Part shown: positions 51,856 to 63,800 of the stretch, one piece after another
Layout of the letters: each line of letters starts with the position of its first letter
Numbering within the stretch: the stretch's first letter is position 1
Source: Luidia sarsii
Taxonomy: Eukaryota > Echinodermata > Asteroidea > Paxillosida > Luidiidae
DNA length: 64,000 bases
Assembly (NCBI GenBank): GCA_949987565.1
Contig: OX465114.1
Location: forward strand, 7,036,933-7,100,932
Direction: 5' to 3'
Notes under the pieces: model-generated
What the model was told of the DNA's origin: nothing
What the model saw: only the letters and a program-made list of their open reading frames with translations
The model's database searches: none
Translations under genes and position numbers: made by a program

Positions 51856-54395
51856 CATCATACTGCGTTCGATTTCAGATTTATCACTACTGATGGATAG
51901 ATCTTTCCAAGGCCTGTTAGCAGGTCAAGTTTTAGCTTCGTCAATATAAAAATGAAGGAGATATTAACGTGCAAAGTGTATTTTTCTTTCCAGCTGCTGT
52001 CCGCCGACTGACTGTTGTGTACTGCTGTCTGCACACACAAGCTGCCTGAGTGACTGAGGTTGGTTCTTTTTCCTTGATCATAAAATCATCATAGTATGTT
52101 CGATTTCAGATTTTTCACTGCTGATGGATAGATCTTTCCAAGGCCTGTTAGCAGGCCAAGTTTTAGCTTCGTCAATATAAAAATGAAGGAAATATTAACG
52201 TGCAAAGTGTATTTTTCTTTCCAGCTGCTGTCCGCCGACTGACTGTTGTGTACTGCTGTCTGCACACACAAGCTGCCTGAGTGACTGAGGTTGGTTCTTT
52301 TTGCTTGATCATAAAATCATCATACTGTGTTCGATTTCAGATTTTTCACTGCTGATGGATAGATCTTTCCAAGGCCTGTTAGCAGGTCAAGTTTTAGCTT
52401 CGTCAATATAAAAATGAAGGAGATATTAAAGTGCAAAGTGTATTTTTCTTTCCAGCTGCTGTCCGCCGACTGACTGTTGTGTACTGCTGTCTGCACACAC
52501 AAGCTGCCTAAGTGACTGAGGTTGGTTCTTTTTGCTTGATCATAAAATCATCATAGTATGTTCGATTTCAGATTTTTCACTGCTTATGGATAGATCTTTC
52601 CAAGGCCTGTTAGCAGGCCAAGTTTTAGCTTCGTCAATATAATAATGAAGGAGATATTAACGTGCAAAGTTTATTTTTCTTTCCAGCTGCTGTCCTCCGA
52701 CTGACTGTTGTGTACTGCTGTCTGCACACACAAGCTGCCTAAGTGACAGAGGTTGGTTCTTTTTGCTTGATCGTAAAATCATCATACTGTGTTCGATTTC
52801 AGATTTTTCAACACTGATGGATAGATCTTTTCAAGGCCTGTTAGCAGGCCAAGTTTTAGCTTCGTCAATATAATAATAAGGAAATATTAACGTGCAAAGT
52901 GTATTTTTCTTTCCAGCTGCTGTCCGCCGACTGACTGTTGTGTACTGCTGTCTGCACACACAAGCTGCCTAAGTGACTGAGGTTGGTTCTTTTTGCTTGA
53001 TCATAAAATCATCATAGTATGTTCGATTTCAGATTTATCACTACTAATGGATAGATCTTTCCAAGGCCTGTTAGCAGGTCAAGTTTTAGCTTCGTCAATA
53101 TAAAAATTAAGGAGATATTAACGTGCAAAGTGTAGTTTTCTTTCCAGCTGCTGTCCGCCGACTGACTGTTGTGTACTGCTGTCTGCACACACAAGCTGCC
53201 TGAGTGACTGAGGTTGGTTCTTTTTGCTTGATCATAAAATCATCATACTGTGTTCGATTTCAGATTTTTCACTGCTGATGGATAGATCTTTCCAAGGCCT
53301 GTTAGCAGGTCAAGTTTTAGCTTCGTCAATATAAAAATGAAGGAGATATTAACGTGCAAAGTGTATTTTTCTTTCCAGCTGCTGTCCGCCGACTGACTGT
53401 TGTGTACTGCTGTCTGCACACACAAGCTGCCTAAGTGACTGAGGTTGGTTCTTTTTGCTTGATCATAAAATCATCATAGTATGTTCGATTTCAGATTTTT
53501 CACTGCTGATGGATAGATCTTTCCAAGGCCTGTTAGCAGGCCAAGTTTTAGCTTCGTCAATATAATAATGAAGGAGATATTAACGTGCAAAGTGTATTTT
53601 TCTTTCCAGCTGCTGTCCGCCGACTGACTGTTGTGTACTGCTGTCTGCACACACAAGCTGCCTCAGTGACTGAGGTTGGTTCTTTTTGCTTGATCATAAA
53701 ATCATCATAGTATGTTCGATTTCAGATTTACCACTACTAATTGATAGATCTTTCCAAGGCCTGTTAGCAGGTCAAGTTTTAGCTTCGTCAATATAAAAAT
53801 GAAGGAGATATTAACGTGCAAAGTGTAGTTTTCTTTCCAGCTGCTGTCCGCCGACTGACTGTTGTGTACTGCTGTCTGCACACACAAGCTGCCTGAGTGA
53901 CTGAGATTGGTTCTTTTTGCTTGATCATAAAATCATCATACTGTGTTCGATTTCAGATTTTTCACTGCTGATGGATAGATCTTTCCAAGGCCTGTTAGCA
54001 GGTCAAGTTTTAGCTTCGTCAATATAAAAATGAAGGAGATATTAACGTGCAAAGTGTATTTTTCTTTCCAGCTGCTGTCCGCCGACTGACTGTTGTGTAC
54101 TGCTGTCTGCACACACAAGCTGCCTAAGTGACTGAGGTTGGTTCTTTTTGCTTGATCATAAAATCATCATAGTATGTTCGATTTCAGATTTTTCGTTGCT
54201 GATGGATAGATCTTTCCAAGGCCTGCTAGCAGGCCAAGTTTTAGCTTCGTCAATATAATAATGAAGGAGATATTAACGTGCAAAGTTTATTTTTCTTTCC
54301 AGCTGCTGTCCTCCGACTGACTGTTGTGTACTGCTGTCTGCACACACGAGCTGCCTAAGTGACTGAGGTTGGTTCTTTTTGCTTGATCGTAAAAT
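51856..54395. repeat. 11-monomer higher-order unit, copy 1 (2540 bp)
   Basis: The order is B Q R S T H A2 Q P A2 U. T lacks 1 bp near 52872, giving 2540 rather than 2541 bp. The unit is followed at once by a second copy. I found three differences between copies: TGCGTTCG here against TGTGTTCG near offset 10 of B, GAAGG against TTAAGG in P, and GATAGATC here against GATACATC in the last A2. Confidence 0.95.
54220..54235. other. 16-bp perfect palindrome in U monomer
   Basis: GGCCTGCTAGCAGGCC equals its own reverse complement. A T-to-C change in the usual GGCCTGTTAGCAGGCC joins two six-base arms into a full palindrome and creates GCTAGC. The same palindrome occurs in every U monomer: also 56760-56775, 58146-58161, 60685-60700 and 62071-62086. 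I infer no function. Confidence 0.95.
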
Positions 54396-56935
54396 CATCA
54401 TACTGTGTTCGATTTCAGATTTATCACTACTGATGGATAGATCTTTCCAAGGCCTGTTAGCAGGTCAAGTTTTAGCTTCGTCAATATAAAAATGAAGGAG
54501 ATATTAACGTGCAAAGTGTATTTTTCTTTCCAGCTGCTGTCCGCCGACTGACTGTTGTGTACTGCTGTCTGCACACACAAGCTGCCTGAGTGACTGAGGT
54601 TGGTTCTTTTTCCTTGATCATAAAATCATCATAGTATGTTCGATTTCAGATTTTTCACTGCTGATGGATAGATCTTTCCAAGGCCTGTTAGCAGGCCAAG
54701 TTTTAGCTTCGTCAATATAAAAATGAAGGAAATATTAACGTGCAAAGTGTATTTTTCTTTCCAGCTGCTGTCCGCCGACTGACTGTTGTGTACTGCTGTC
54801 TGCACACACAAGCTGCCTGAGTGACTGAGGTTGGTTCTTTTTGCTTGATCATAAAATCATCATACTGTGTTCGATTTCAGATTTTTCACTGCTGATGGAT
54901 AGATCTTTCCAAGGCCTGTTAGCAGGTCAAGTTTTAGCTTCGTCAATATAAAAATGAAGGAGATATTAAAGTGCAAAGTGTATTTTTCTTTCCAGCTGCT
55001 GTCCGCCGACTGACTGTTGTGTACTGCTGTCTGCACACACAAGCTGCCTAAGTGACTGAGGTTGGTTCTTTTTGCTTGATCATAAAATCATCATAGTATG
55101 TTCGATTTCAGATTTTTCACTGCTTATGGATAGATCTTTCCAAGGCCTGTTAGCAGGCCAAGTTTTAGCTTCGTCAATATAATAATGAAGGAGATATTAA
55201 CGTGCAAAGTTTATTTTTCTTTCCAGCTGCTGTCCTCCGACTGACTGTTGTGTACTGCTGTCTGCACACACAAGCTGCCTAAGTGACAGAGGTTGGTTCT
55301 TTTTGCTTGATCGTAAAATCATCATACTGTGTTCGATTTCAGATTTTTCAACACTGATGGATAGATCTTTTCAAGGCCTGTTAGCAGGCCAAGTTTTAGC
55401 TTCGTCAATATAATAATAAGGAAATATTAACGTGCAAAGTGTATTTTTCTTTCCAGCTGCTGTCCGCCGACTGACTGTTGTGTACTGCTGTCTGCACACA
55501 CAAGCTGCCTAAGTGACTGAGGTTGGTTCTTTTTGCTTGATCATAAAATCATCATAGTATGTTCGATTTCAGATTTATCACTACTAATGGATAGATCTTT
55601 CCAAGGCCTGTTAGCAGGTCAAGTTTTAGCTTCGTCAATATAAAAATTAAGGAGATATTAACGTGCAAAGTGTAGTTTTCTTTCCAGCTGCTGTCCGCCG
55701 ACTGACTGTTGTGTACTGCTGTCTGCACACACAAGCTGCCTGAGTGACTGAGGTTGGTTCTTTTTGCTTGATCATAAAATCATCATACTGTGTTCGATTT
55801 CAGATTTTTCACTGCTGATGGATAGATCTTTCCAAGGCCTGTTAGCAGGTCAAGTTTTAGCTTCGTCAATATAAAAATGAAGGAGATATTAACGTGCAAA
55901 GTGTATTTTTCTTTCCAGCTGCTGTCCGCCGACTGACTGTTGTGTACTGCTGTCTGCACACACAAGCTGCCTAAGTGACTGAGGTTGGTTCTTTTTGCTT
56001 GATCATAAAATCATCATAGTATGTTCGATTTCAGATTTTTCACTGCTGATGGATAGATCTTTCCAAGGCCTGTTAGCAGGCCAAGTTTTAGCTTCGTCAA
56101 TATAATAATGAAGGAGATATTAACGTGCAAAGTGTATTTTTCTTTCCAGCTGCTGTCCGCCGACTGACTGTTGTGTACTGCTGTCTGCACACACAAGCTG
56201 CCTCAGTGACTGAGGTTGGTTCTTTTTGCTTGATCATAAAATCATCATAGTATGTTCGATTTCAGATTTACCACTACTAATTGATAGATCTTTCCAAGGC
56301 CTGTTAGCAGGTCAAGTTTTAGCTTCGTCAATATAAAAATTAAGGAGATATTAACGTGCAAAGTGTAGTTTTCTTTCCAGCTGCTGTCCGCCGACTGACT
56401 GTTGTGTACTGCTGTCTGCACACACAAGCTGCCTGAGTGACTGAGATTGGTTCTTTTTGCTTGATCATAAAATCATCATACTGTGTTCGATTTCAGATTT
56501 TTCACTGCTGATGGATACATCTTTCCAAGGCCTGTTAGCAGGTCAAGTTTTAGCTTCGTCAATATAAAAATGAAGGAGATATTAACGTGCAAAGTGTATT
56601 TTTCTTTCCAGCTGCTGTCCGCCGACTGACTGTTGTGTACTGCTGTCTGCACACACAAGCTGCCTAAGTGACTGAGGTTGGTTCTTTTTGCTTGATCATA
56701 AAATCATCATAGTATGTTCGATTTCAGATTTTTCGTTGCTGATGGATAGATCTTTCCAAGGCCTGCTAGCAGGCCAAGTTTTAGCTTCGTCAATATAATA
56801 ATGAAGGAGATATTAACGTGCAAAGTTTATTTTTCTTTCCAGCTGCTGTCCTCCGACTGACTGTTGTGTACTGCTGTCTGCACACACGAGCTGCCTAAGT
56901 GACTGAGGTTGGTTCTTTTTGCTTGATCGTAAAAT
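54396..56935. repeat. 11-monomer higher-order unit, copy 2 (2540 bp)
   Basis: Tandem copy of the preceding unit with identical order and length and the same 1-bp deletion in T (near 55412). P keeps TTAAGG with GTAGTTTT, like H. The last A2 has GATACATC near 56515, which destroys its AGATCT site. Confidence 0.95.
56760..56775. other. 16-bp perfect palindrome in U monomer
   Basis: Second copy of the U palindrome, in the U that closes the second 2540-bp unit. It keeps GCTAGC at its centre. Confidence 0.95.
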
Positions 56936-58145
56936 CATCATACTGTGTTCGATTTCAGATTTTTCAACACTGATGGATAGATCTTTTCAAGGCCTGTTAG
57001 CAGGCCAAGTTTTAGCTTCGTCAATATAATAATGAAGGAAATATTAACGTGCAAAGTGTATTTTTCTTTCCAGCTGCTGTCCGCCGACTGACTGTTGTGT
57101 ACTGCTGTCTGCACACACAAGCTGCCTAAGTGACTGAGGTTGGTTCTTTTTGCTTGATCATAAAATCATCATAGTATGTTCGATTTCAGATTTTTCACTG
57201 CTGATGGATAGATCTTTCCAAGGCCTGTTAGCAGGCCAAGTTTTAGCTTCGTCAATATAATAATGAAGGAGATATTAACGTGCAAAGTGTATTTTTCTTT
57301 CCAGCTGCTGTCCGCCGACTGACTGTTGTGTACTGCTGTCTGCACACACAAGCTGCCTAAGTGACTGAGGTTGGTTCTTTTTGCTTGATCATAAAATCAT
57401 CATAGTATGTTTGATTTCAGATTTTTCACTGCTGATGGATAGATCTTTCCAAGGCCTGTTAGCAGGACAAGTTTTAGCTTCGTCAATATAATAATGAAGG
57501 AGATATTAACGTGCAAAGTGTATTTTTCTTTCCAGCTGCTGTCCGCCGACTGACTGTTGTGTACTGCTGTCTGCACACACAAGCTGCCTGAGTGACTGAG
57601 GTTGGTTCTTTTTGCTTGATCATAAAATCATCATAGTATGTTCGATTTCAGATTTACCACTACTAATTGATAGATCTTTCCAAGGCCTGTTAGCAGGTCA
57701 AGTTTTAGCTTCGTCAATATAAAAATTAAGGAGATATTAACGTGCAAAGTGTAGTTTTCTTTCCAGCTGCTGTCCGCCGACTGACTGTTGTGTACTGCTG
57801 TCTGCACACACAAGCTGCCTGAGTGACTGAGATTGGTTCTTTTTGCTTGATCATAAAATCATCATACTGTGTTCGATTTCAGATTTTTCACTGCTGATGG
57901 ATAGATCTTTCCAAGGCCTGTTAGCAGGTCAAGTTTTAGCTTCGTCAATATAAAAATGAAGGAGATATTAACGTGCAAAGTGTATTTTTCTTTCCAGCTG
58001 CTGTCCGCCGACTGACTGTTGTGTACTGCTGTCTGCACACACAAGCTGCCTAAGTGACTGAGGTTGGTTCTTTTTGCTTGATCATAAAATCATCATAGTA
58101 TGTTCGATTTCAGATTTTTCGTTGCTGATGGATAGATCTTTCCAA

Positions 58146-58161
58146 GGCCTGCTAGCAGGCC
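58146..58161. other. 16-bp perfect palindrome in U monomer
   Basis: Third copy, in the first U of the 3925-bp unit, directly upstream of an N monomer. Confidence 0.95.
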
Positions 58162-58552
58162 AAGTTTTAGCTTCGTCAATATAATAATGAAGGAGATATT
58201 AACGTGCAAAGTTTATTTTTCTTTCCAGCTGCTGTCCTCCGACTGACTGTTGTGTACTGCTGTCTGCACACACGAGCTGCCTAAGTGACTGAGGTTGGTT
58301 CTTTTTGCTTGATCGTAAAATCATCATACTGTGTTCGATTTCAGATTTTTCAACACTGATGGATAGATCTTTTCAAGGCCTGTTAGCAGGCCAAGTTTTA
58401 GCTTCGTCAATATAATAATGAAGGAAATATTAACGTGCAAAGTGTATTTTTCTTTCCAGCTGCTGTCCGCCGACTGACTGTTGTGTACTGCTGTCTGCAC
58501 ACACAAGCTGCCTGAGTGACTGAGGTTGGTTCTTTTTGCTTGATCATAAAAT

Positions 58553-60398
58553 CATCATACTGTGTTCGATTTCAGATTTTTCACTGCTGATGGATAGATC
58601 TTTCCAAGGCCTGTTAGCAGGTCAAGTTTTAGCTTCGTCAATATAAAAATGAAGGAGATATTAACGTGCAAAGTGTATTTTTCTTTCCAGCTGCTGTACG
58701 CCGACTGACTGTTGTGTACTGCTGTCTGCACACACAAGCTGCCTAAGTGACTGAGGTTGGTTCTTTTTGCTTGATCATAAAATCATCATACTGTGTTCGA
58801 TTTCAGATTTTTCACTGCTGATGGATAGATCTTTCCAAGGCCTGTTAGCAGGTCAAGTTTTAGCTTCGTCAATATAAAAATGAAGGAGATATTAACGTGC
58901 AAAGTGTATTTTTCTTTCCAGCTGCTGTACGCCGACTGACTGTTGTGTACTGCTGTCTGCACACACAAGCTGCCTGAGTGACTGAGGTTGGTTCTTTTTG
59001 CTTGATCATAAAATCATCATACTGTGTTCGATTTCAGATTTATCACTACTGATGGATAGATCTTTCCAAGGCCTGTTAGCAGGTCAAGTTTTAGCTTCGT
59101 CAATATAAAAATGAAGGAGATATTAACGTGCAAAGTGTATTTTTCTTTCCAGCTGCTGTCCGCCGACTGACTGTTGTGTACTGCTGTCTGCACACACAAG
59201 CTGCCTGAGTGACTGAGGTTGGTTCTTTTTGCTTGATCATAAAATCATCATACTTTGTTTGATTTCAGATTTTTCACTACTGATGGATAGATCTTTTCAG
59301 GGCCTGTTAGCAGGTCAAGTTTTAGCTTCGTCAATATAAAATGAAGGAGATATTAACGTGCAAAGTGTATTTTTCTTTCCAGCTGCTGTCCGCCGACTGA
59401 CTGTTGTGTACTGCTGTCTGCACACACAAGCTGCCTGAGTGACTGAGGTTGGTTCTTTTTGCTTGATCATAAAATCATCATACTGTGTTCGATTTCAGAT
59501 TTTTCACTGCTGATGGATAGATCTTTCCAAGGCCTGTTAGCAGGTCAAGTTTTAGCTTCGTCAATATAAAAATGAAGGAGATATTAACGTGCAAAGTGTA
59601 TTTTTCTTTCCAGCTGCTGTACGCCGACTGACTGTTGTGTACTGCTGTCTGCACACACAAGCTGCCTAAGTGACTGAGGTTGGTTCTTTTTGCTTGATCA
59701 TAAAATCATCATACTGTGTTCGATTTCAGATTTTTTACTGCTGATGGATAGATCTTTCCAAGGCCTGTTAGCAGGTCAAGTTTTAGCTTCGTCAATATAA
59801 AAATGAAGGAGATATTAACGTGCAAAGTGTATTTTTCTTTCCAGCTGCTGTACGCCGACTGACTGTTGTGTACTGCTGTCTGCACACACAAGCTGCCTGA
59901 GTGACTGAGGTTGGTTCTTTTTGCTTGATCATAAAATCATCATACTGTGTTCGATTTCAGATTTATCACTACTGATGGATAGATCTTTCCAAGGCCTGTT
60001 AGCAGGTCAAGTTTTAGCTTCGTCAATATAAAAATGAAGGAGATATTAACGTGCAAAGTGTATTTTTCTTTCCAGCTGCTGTCCGCCGACTGACTGTTGT
60101 GTACTGCTGTCTGCACACACAAGCTGCCTGAGTGACTGAGGTTGGTTCTTTTTGCTTGATCATAAAATCATCATACTTTGTTTGATTTCAGATTTTTCAC
60201 TACTGATGGATAGATCTTTTCAGGGCCTGTTAGCAGGTCAAGTTTTAGCTTCGTCAATATAAAATGAAGGAGATATTAACGTGCAAAGTGTATTTTTCTT
60301 TCCAGCTGCTGTCCGCCGACTGACTGTTGTGTACTGCTGTCTGCACACACAAGCTGCCTGAGTGACTGAGGTTGGTTCTTTTTGCTTGATCATAAAAT
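58553..60398. repeat. Nested W-W-B-C four-monomer repeat, 923-bp period
   Basis: Two adjacent copies start at 58553 and 59476. Both contain two W monomers (GTACGCC), one B and one C with a 1-bp deletion in the A-run at offset 93-97. A third set starts at 62478 and a fourth at 63401 in the next large unit. The repeat lies inside the 3925-bp unit, giving monomer, four-monomer and seventeen-monomer levels. Confidence 0.95.
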
Positions 60399-60684
60399 CA
60401 TCATACTGTGTTCGATTTCAGATTTATCACTACTGATGGATAGATCTTTCCAAGGCCTGTTAGCAGGTCAAGTTTTAGCTTCGTCAATATAAAAATGAAG
60501 GAGATATTAACGTGCAAAGTGTATTTTTCTTTCCAGCTGCTGTCCGCCGACTGACTGTTTTGTACTGCTGTCTGCACACACAAGCTGCCTAAGTGACTGA
60601 GGTTGGTTCTTTTTGCTTGATCATAAAATCATCATAGTATGTTCGATTTCAGATTTTTCGTTGCTGATGGATAGATCTTTCCAA

Positions 60685-60700
60685 GGCCTGCTAGCAGGCC
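60685..60700. other. 16-bp perfect palindrome in U monomer
   Basis: Fourth copy, in the U that closes the first 3925-bp unit and follows the D monomer. Confidence 0.95.
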
Positions 60701-60860
60701 AAGTTTTAGCTTCGTCAATATAATAATGAAGGAGATATTAACGTGCAAAGTTTATTTTTCTTTCCAGCTGCTGTCCTCCGACTGACTGTTGTGTACTGCT
60801 GTCTGCACACACGAGCTGCCTAAGTGACTGAGGTTGGTTCTTTTTGCTTGATCGTAAAAT

Positions 60861-63800
60861 CATCATACTGTGTTCGATTTCAGATTTTTCAACACTGATG
60901 GATAGATCTTTTCAAGGCCTGTTAGCAGGCCAAGTTTTAGCTTCGTCAATATAATAATGAAGGAAATATGAACGTGCAAAGTGTATTTTTCTTTCCAGCT
61001 GCTGTCCGCCGACTGACTGTTGTGTACTGCTGTCTGCACACACAAGCTGCCTAAGTGACTGAGGTTGGTTCTTTTTGCTTGATCATAAAATCATCATAGT
61101 ATGTTCGATTTCAGATTTTTCACTGCTGATGGATAGATCTTTCCAAGGCCTGTTAGCAGGCCAAGTTTTAGCTTCGTCAATATAATAATGAAGGAGATAT
61201 TAACGTGCAAAGTGTATTTTTCTTTCCAGCTGCTGTCCGCCGACTGACTGTTGTGTACTGCTGTCTGCACACACAAGCTGCCTAAGTGACTGAGGTTGGT
61301 TCTTTTTGCTTGATCATAAAATCATCATAGTATGTTTGATTTCAGATTTTTCACTGCTGATGGATAGATCTTTCCAAGGCCTGTTAGCAGGACAAGTTTT
61401 AGCTTCGTCAATATAATAATGAAGGAGATATTAACGTGCAAAGTGTATTTTTCTTTCCAGCTGCTGTCCGCCGACTGACTGTTGTGTACTGCTGTCTGCA
61501 CACACAAGCTGCCTGAGTGACTGAGGTTGGTTCTTTTTGCTTGATCATAAAATCATCATAGTATGTTCGATTTCAGATTTACCACTACTAATTGATAGAT
61601 CTTTCCAAGGCCTGTTAGCAGGTCAAGTTTTAGCTTCGTCAATATAAAAATTAAGGAGATATTAACGTGCAAAGTGTAGTTTTCTTTCCAGCTGCTGTCC
61701 GCCGACTGACTGTTGTGTACTGCTGTCTGCACACACAAGCTGCCTGAGTGACTGAGATTGGTTCTTTTTGCTTGATCATAAAATCATCATACTGTGTTCG
61801 ATTTCAGATTTTTCACTGCTGATGGATAGATCTTTCCAAGGCCTGTTAGCAGGTCAAGTTTTAGCTTCGTCAATATAAAAATGAAGGAGATATTAACGTG
61901 CAAAGTGTATTTTTCTTTCCAGCTGCTGTCCGCCGACTGACTGTTGTGTACTGCTGTCTGCACACACAAGCTGCCTAAGTGACTGAGGTTGGTTCTTTTT
62001 GCTTGATCATAAAATCATCATAGTATGTTCGATTTCAGATTTTTCGTTGCTGATGGATAGATCTTTCCAAGGCCTGCTAGCAGGCCAAGTTTTAGCTTCG
62101 TCAATATAATAATGAAGGAGATATTAACGTGCAAAGTTTATTTTTCTTTCCAGCTGCTGTCCTCCGACTGACTGTTGTGTACTGCTGTCTGCACACACGA
62201 GCTGCCTAAGTGACTGAGGTTGGTTCTTTTTGCTTGATCGTAAAATCATCATACTGTGTTCGATTTCAGATTTTTCAACACTGATGGATAGATCTTTTCA
62301 AGGCCTGTTAGCAGGCCAAGTTTTAGCTTCGTCAATATAATAATGAAGGAAATATTAACGTGCAAAGTGTATTTTTCTTTCCAGCTGCTGTCCGCCGACT
62401 GACTGTTGTGTACTGCTGTCTGCACACACAAGCTGCCTGAGTGACTGAGGTTGGTTCTTTTTGCTTGATCATAAAATCATCATACTGTGTTCGATTTCAG
62501 ATTTTTCACTGCTGATGGATAGATCTTTCCAAGGCCTGTTAGCAGGTCAAGTTTTAGCTTCGTCAATATAAAAATGAAGGAGATATTAACGTGCAAAGTG
62601 TATTTTTCTTTCCAGCTGCTGTACGCCGACTGACTGTTGTGTACTGCTGTCTGCACACACAAGCTGCCTAAGTGACTGAGGTTGGTTCTTTTTGCTTGAT
62701 CATAAAATCATCATACTGTGTTCGATTTCAGATTTTTCACTGCTGATGGATAGATCTTTCCAAGGCCTGTTAGCAGGTCAAGTTTTAGCTTCGTCAATAT
62801 AAAAATGAAGGAGATATTAACGTGCAAAGTGTATTTTTCTTTCCAGCTGCTGTACGCCGACTGACTGTTGTGTACTGCTGTCTGCACACACAAGCTGCCT
62901 GAGTGACTGAGGTTGGTTCTTTTTGCTTGATCATAAAATCATCATACTGTGTTCGATTTCAGATTTATCACTACTGATGGATAGATCTTTCCAAGGCCTG
63001 TTAGCAGGTCAAGTTTTAGCTTCGTCAATATAAAAATGAAGGAGATATTAACGTGCAAAGTGTATTTTTCTTTCCAGCTGCTGTCCGCCGACTGACTGTT
63101 GTGTACTGCTGTCTGCACACACAAGCTGCCTGAGTGACTGAGGTTGGTTCTTTTTGCTTGATCATAAAATCATCATACTTTGTTTGATTTCAGATTTTTC
63201 ACTACTGATGGATAGATCTTTTCAGGGCCTGTTAGCAGGTCAAGTTTTAGCTTCGTCAATATAAAATGAAGGAGATATTAACGTGCAAAGTGTATTTTTC
63301 TTTCCAGCTGCTGTCCGCCGACTGACTGTTGTGTACTGCTGTCTGCACACACAAGCTGCCTGAGTGACTGAGGTTGGTTCTTTTTGCTTGATCATAAAAT
63401 CATCATACTGTGTTCGATTTCAGATTTTTCACTGCTGATGGATAGATCTTTCCAAGGCCTGTTAGCAGGTCAAGTTTTAGCTTCGTCAATATAAAAATGA
63501 AGGAGATATTAACGTGCAAAGTGTATTTTTCTTTCCAGCTGCTGTACGCCGACTGACTGTTGTGTACTGCTGTCTGCACACACAAGCTGCCTAAGTGACT
63601 GAGGTTGGTTCTTTTTGCTTGATCATAAAATCATCATACTGTGTTCGATTTCAGATTTTTCACTGCTGATGGATAGATCTTTCCAAGGCCTGTTAGCAGG
63701 TCAAGTTTTAGCTTCGTCAATATAAAAATGAAGGAGATATTAACGTGCAAAGTGTATTTTTCTTTCCAGCTGCTGTACGCCGACTGACTGTTGTGTACTG

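Larger units (their letters stand above)
56936..60860. repeat. 17-monomer higher-order unit, copy 1 (3925 bp)
   Basis: The order is N Q V P A2 U N W W B C W W B C D U. Two C monomers each lack one A (TATAAAATG near 59338 and 60261), so the unit is 3925 bp. W W B C is itself tandemly repeated at 58553-60398 with a 923-bp period. The second W of the second set has a private T (ATTTTTTACTG near 59735). Confidence 0.95.
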
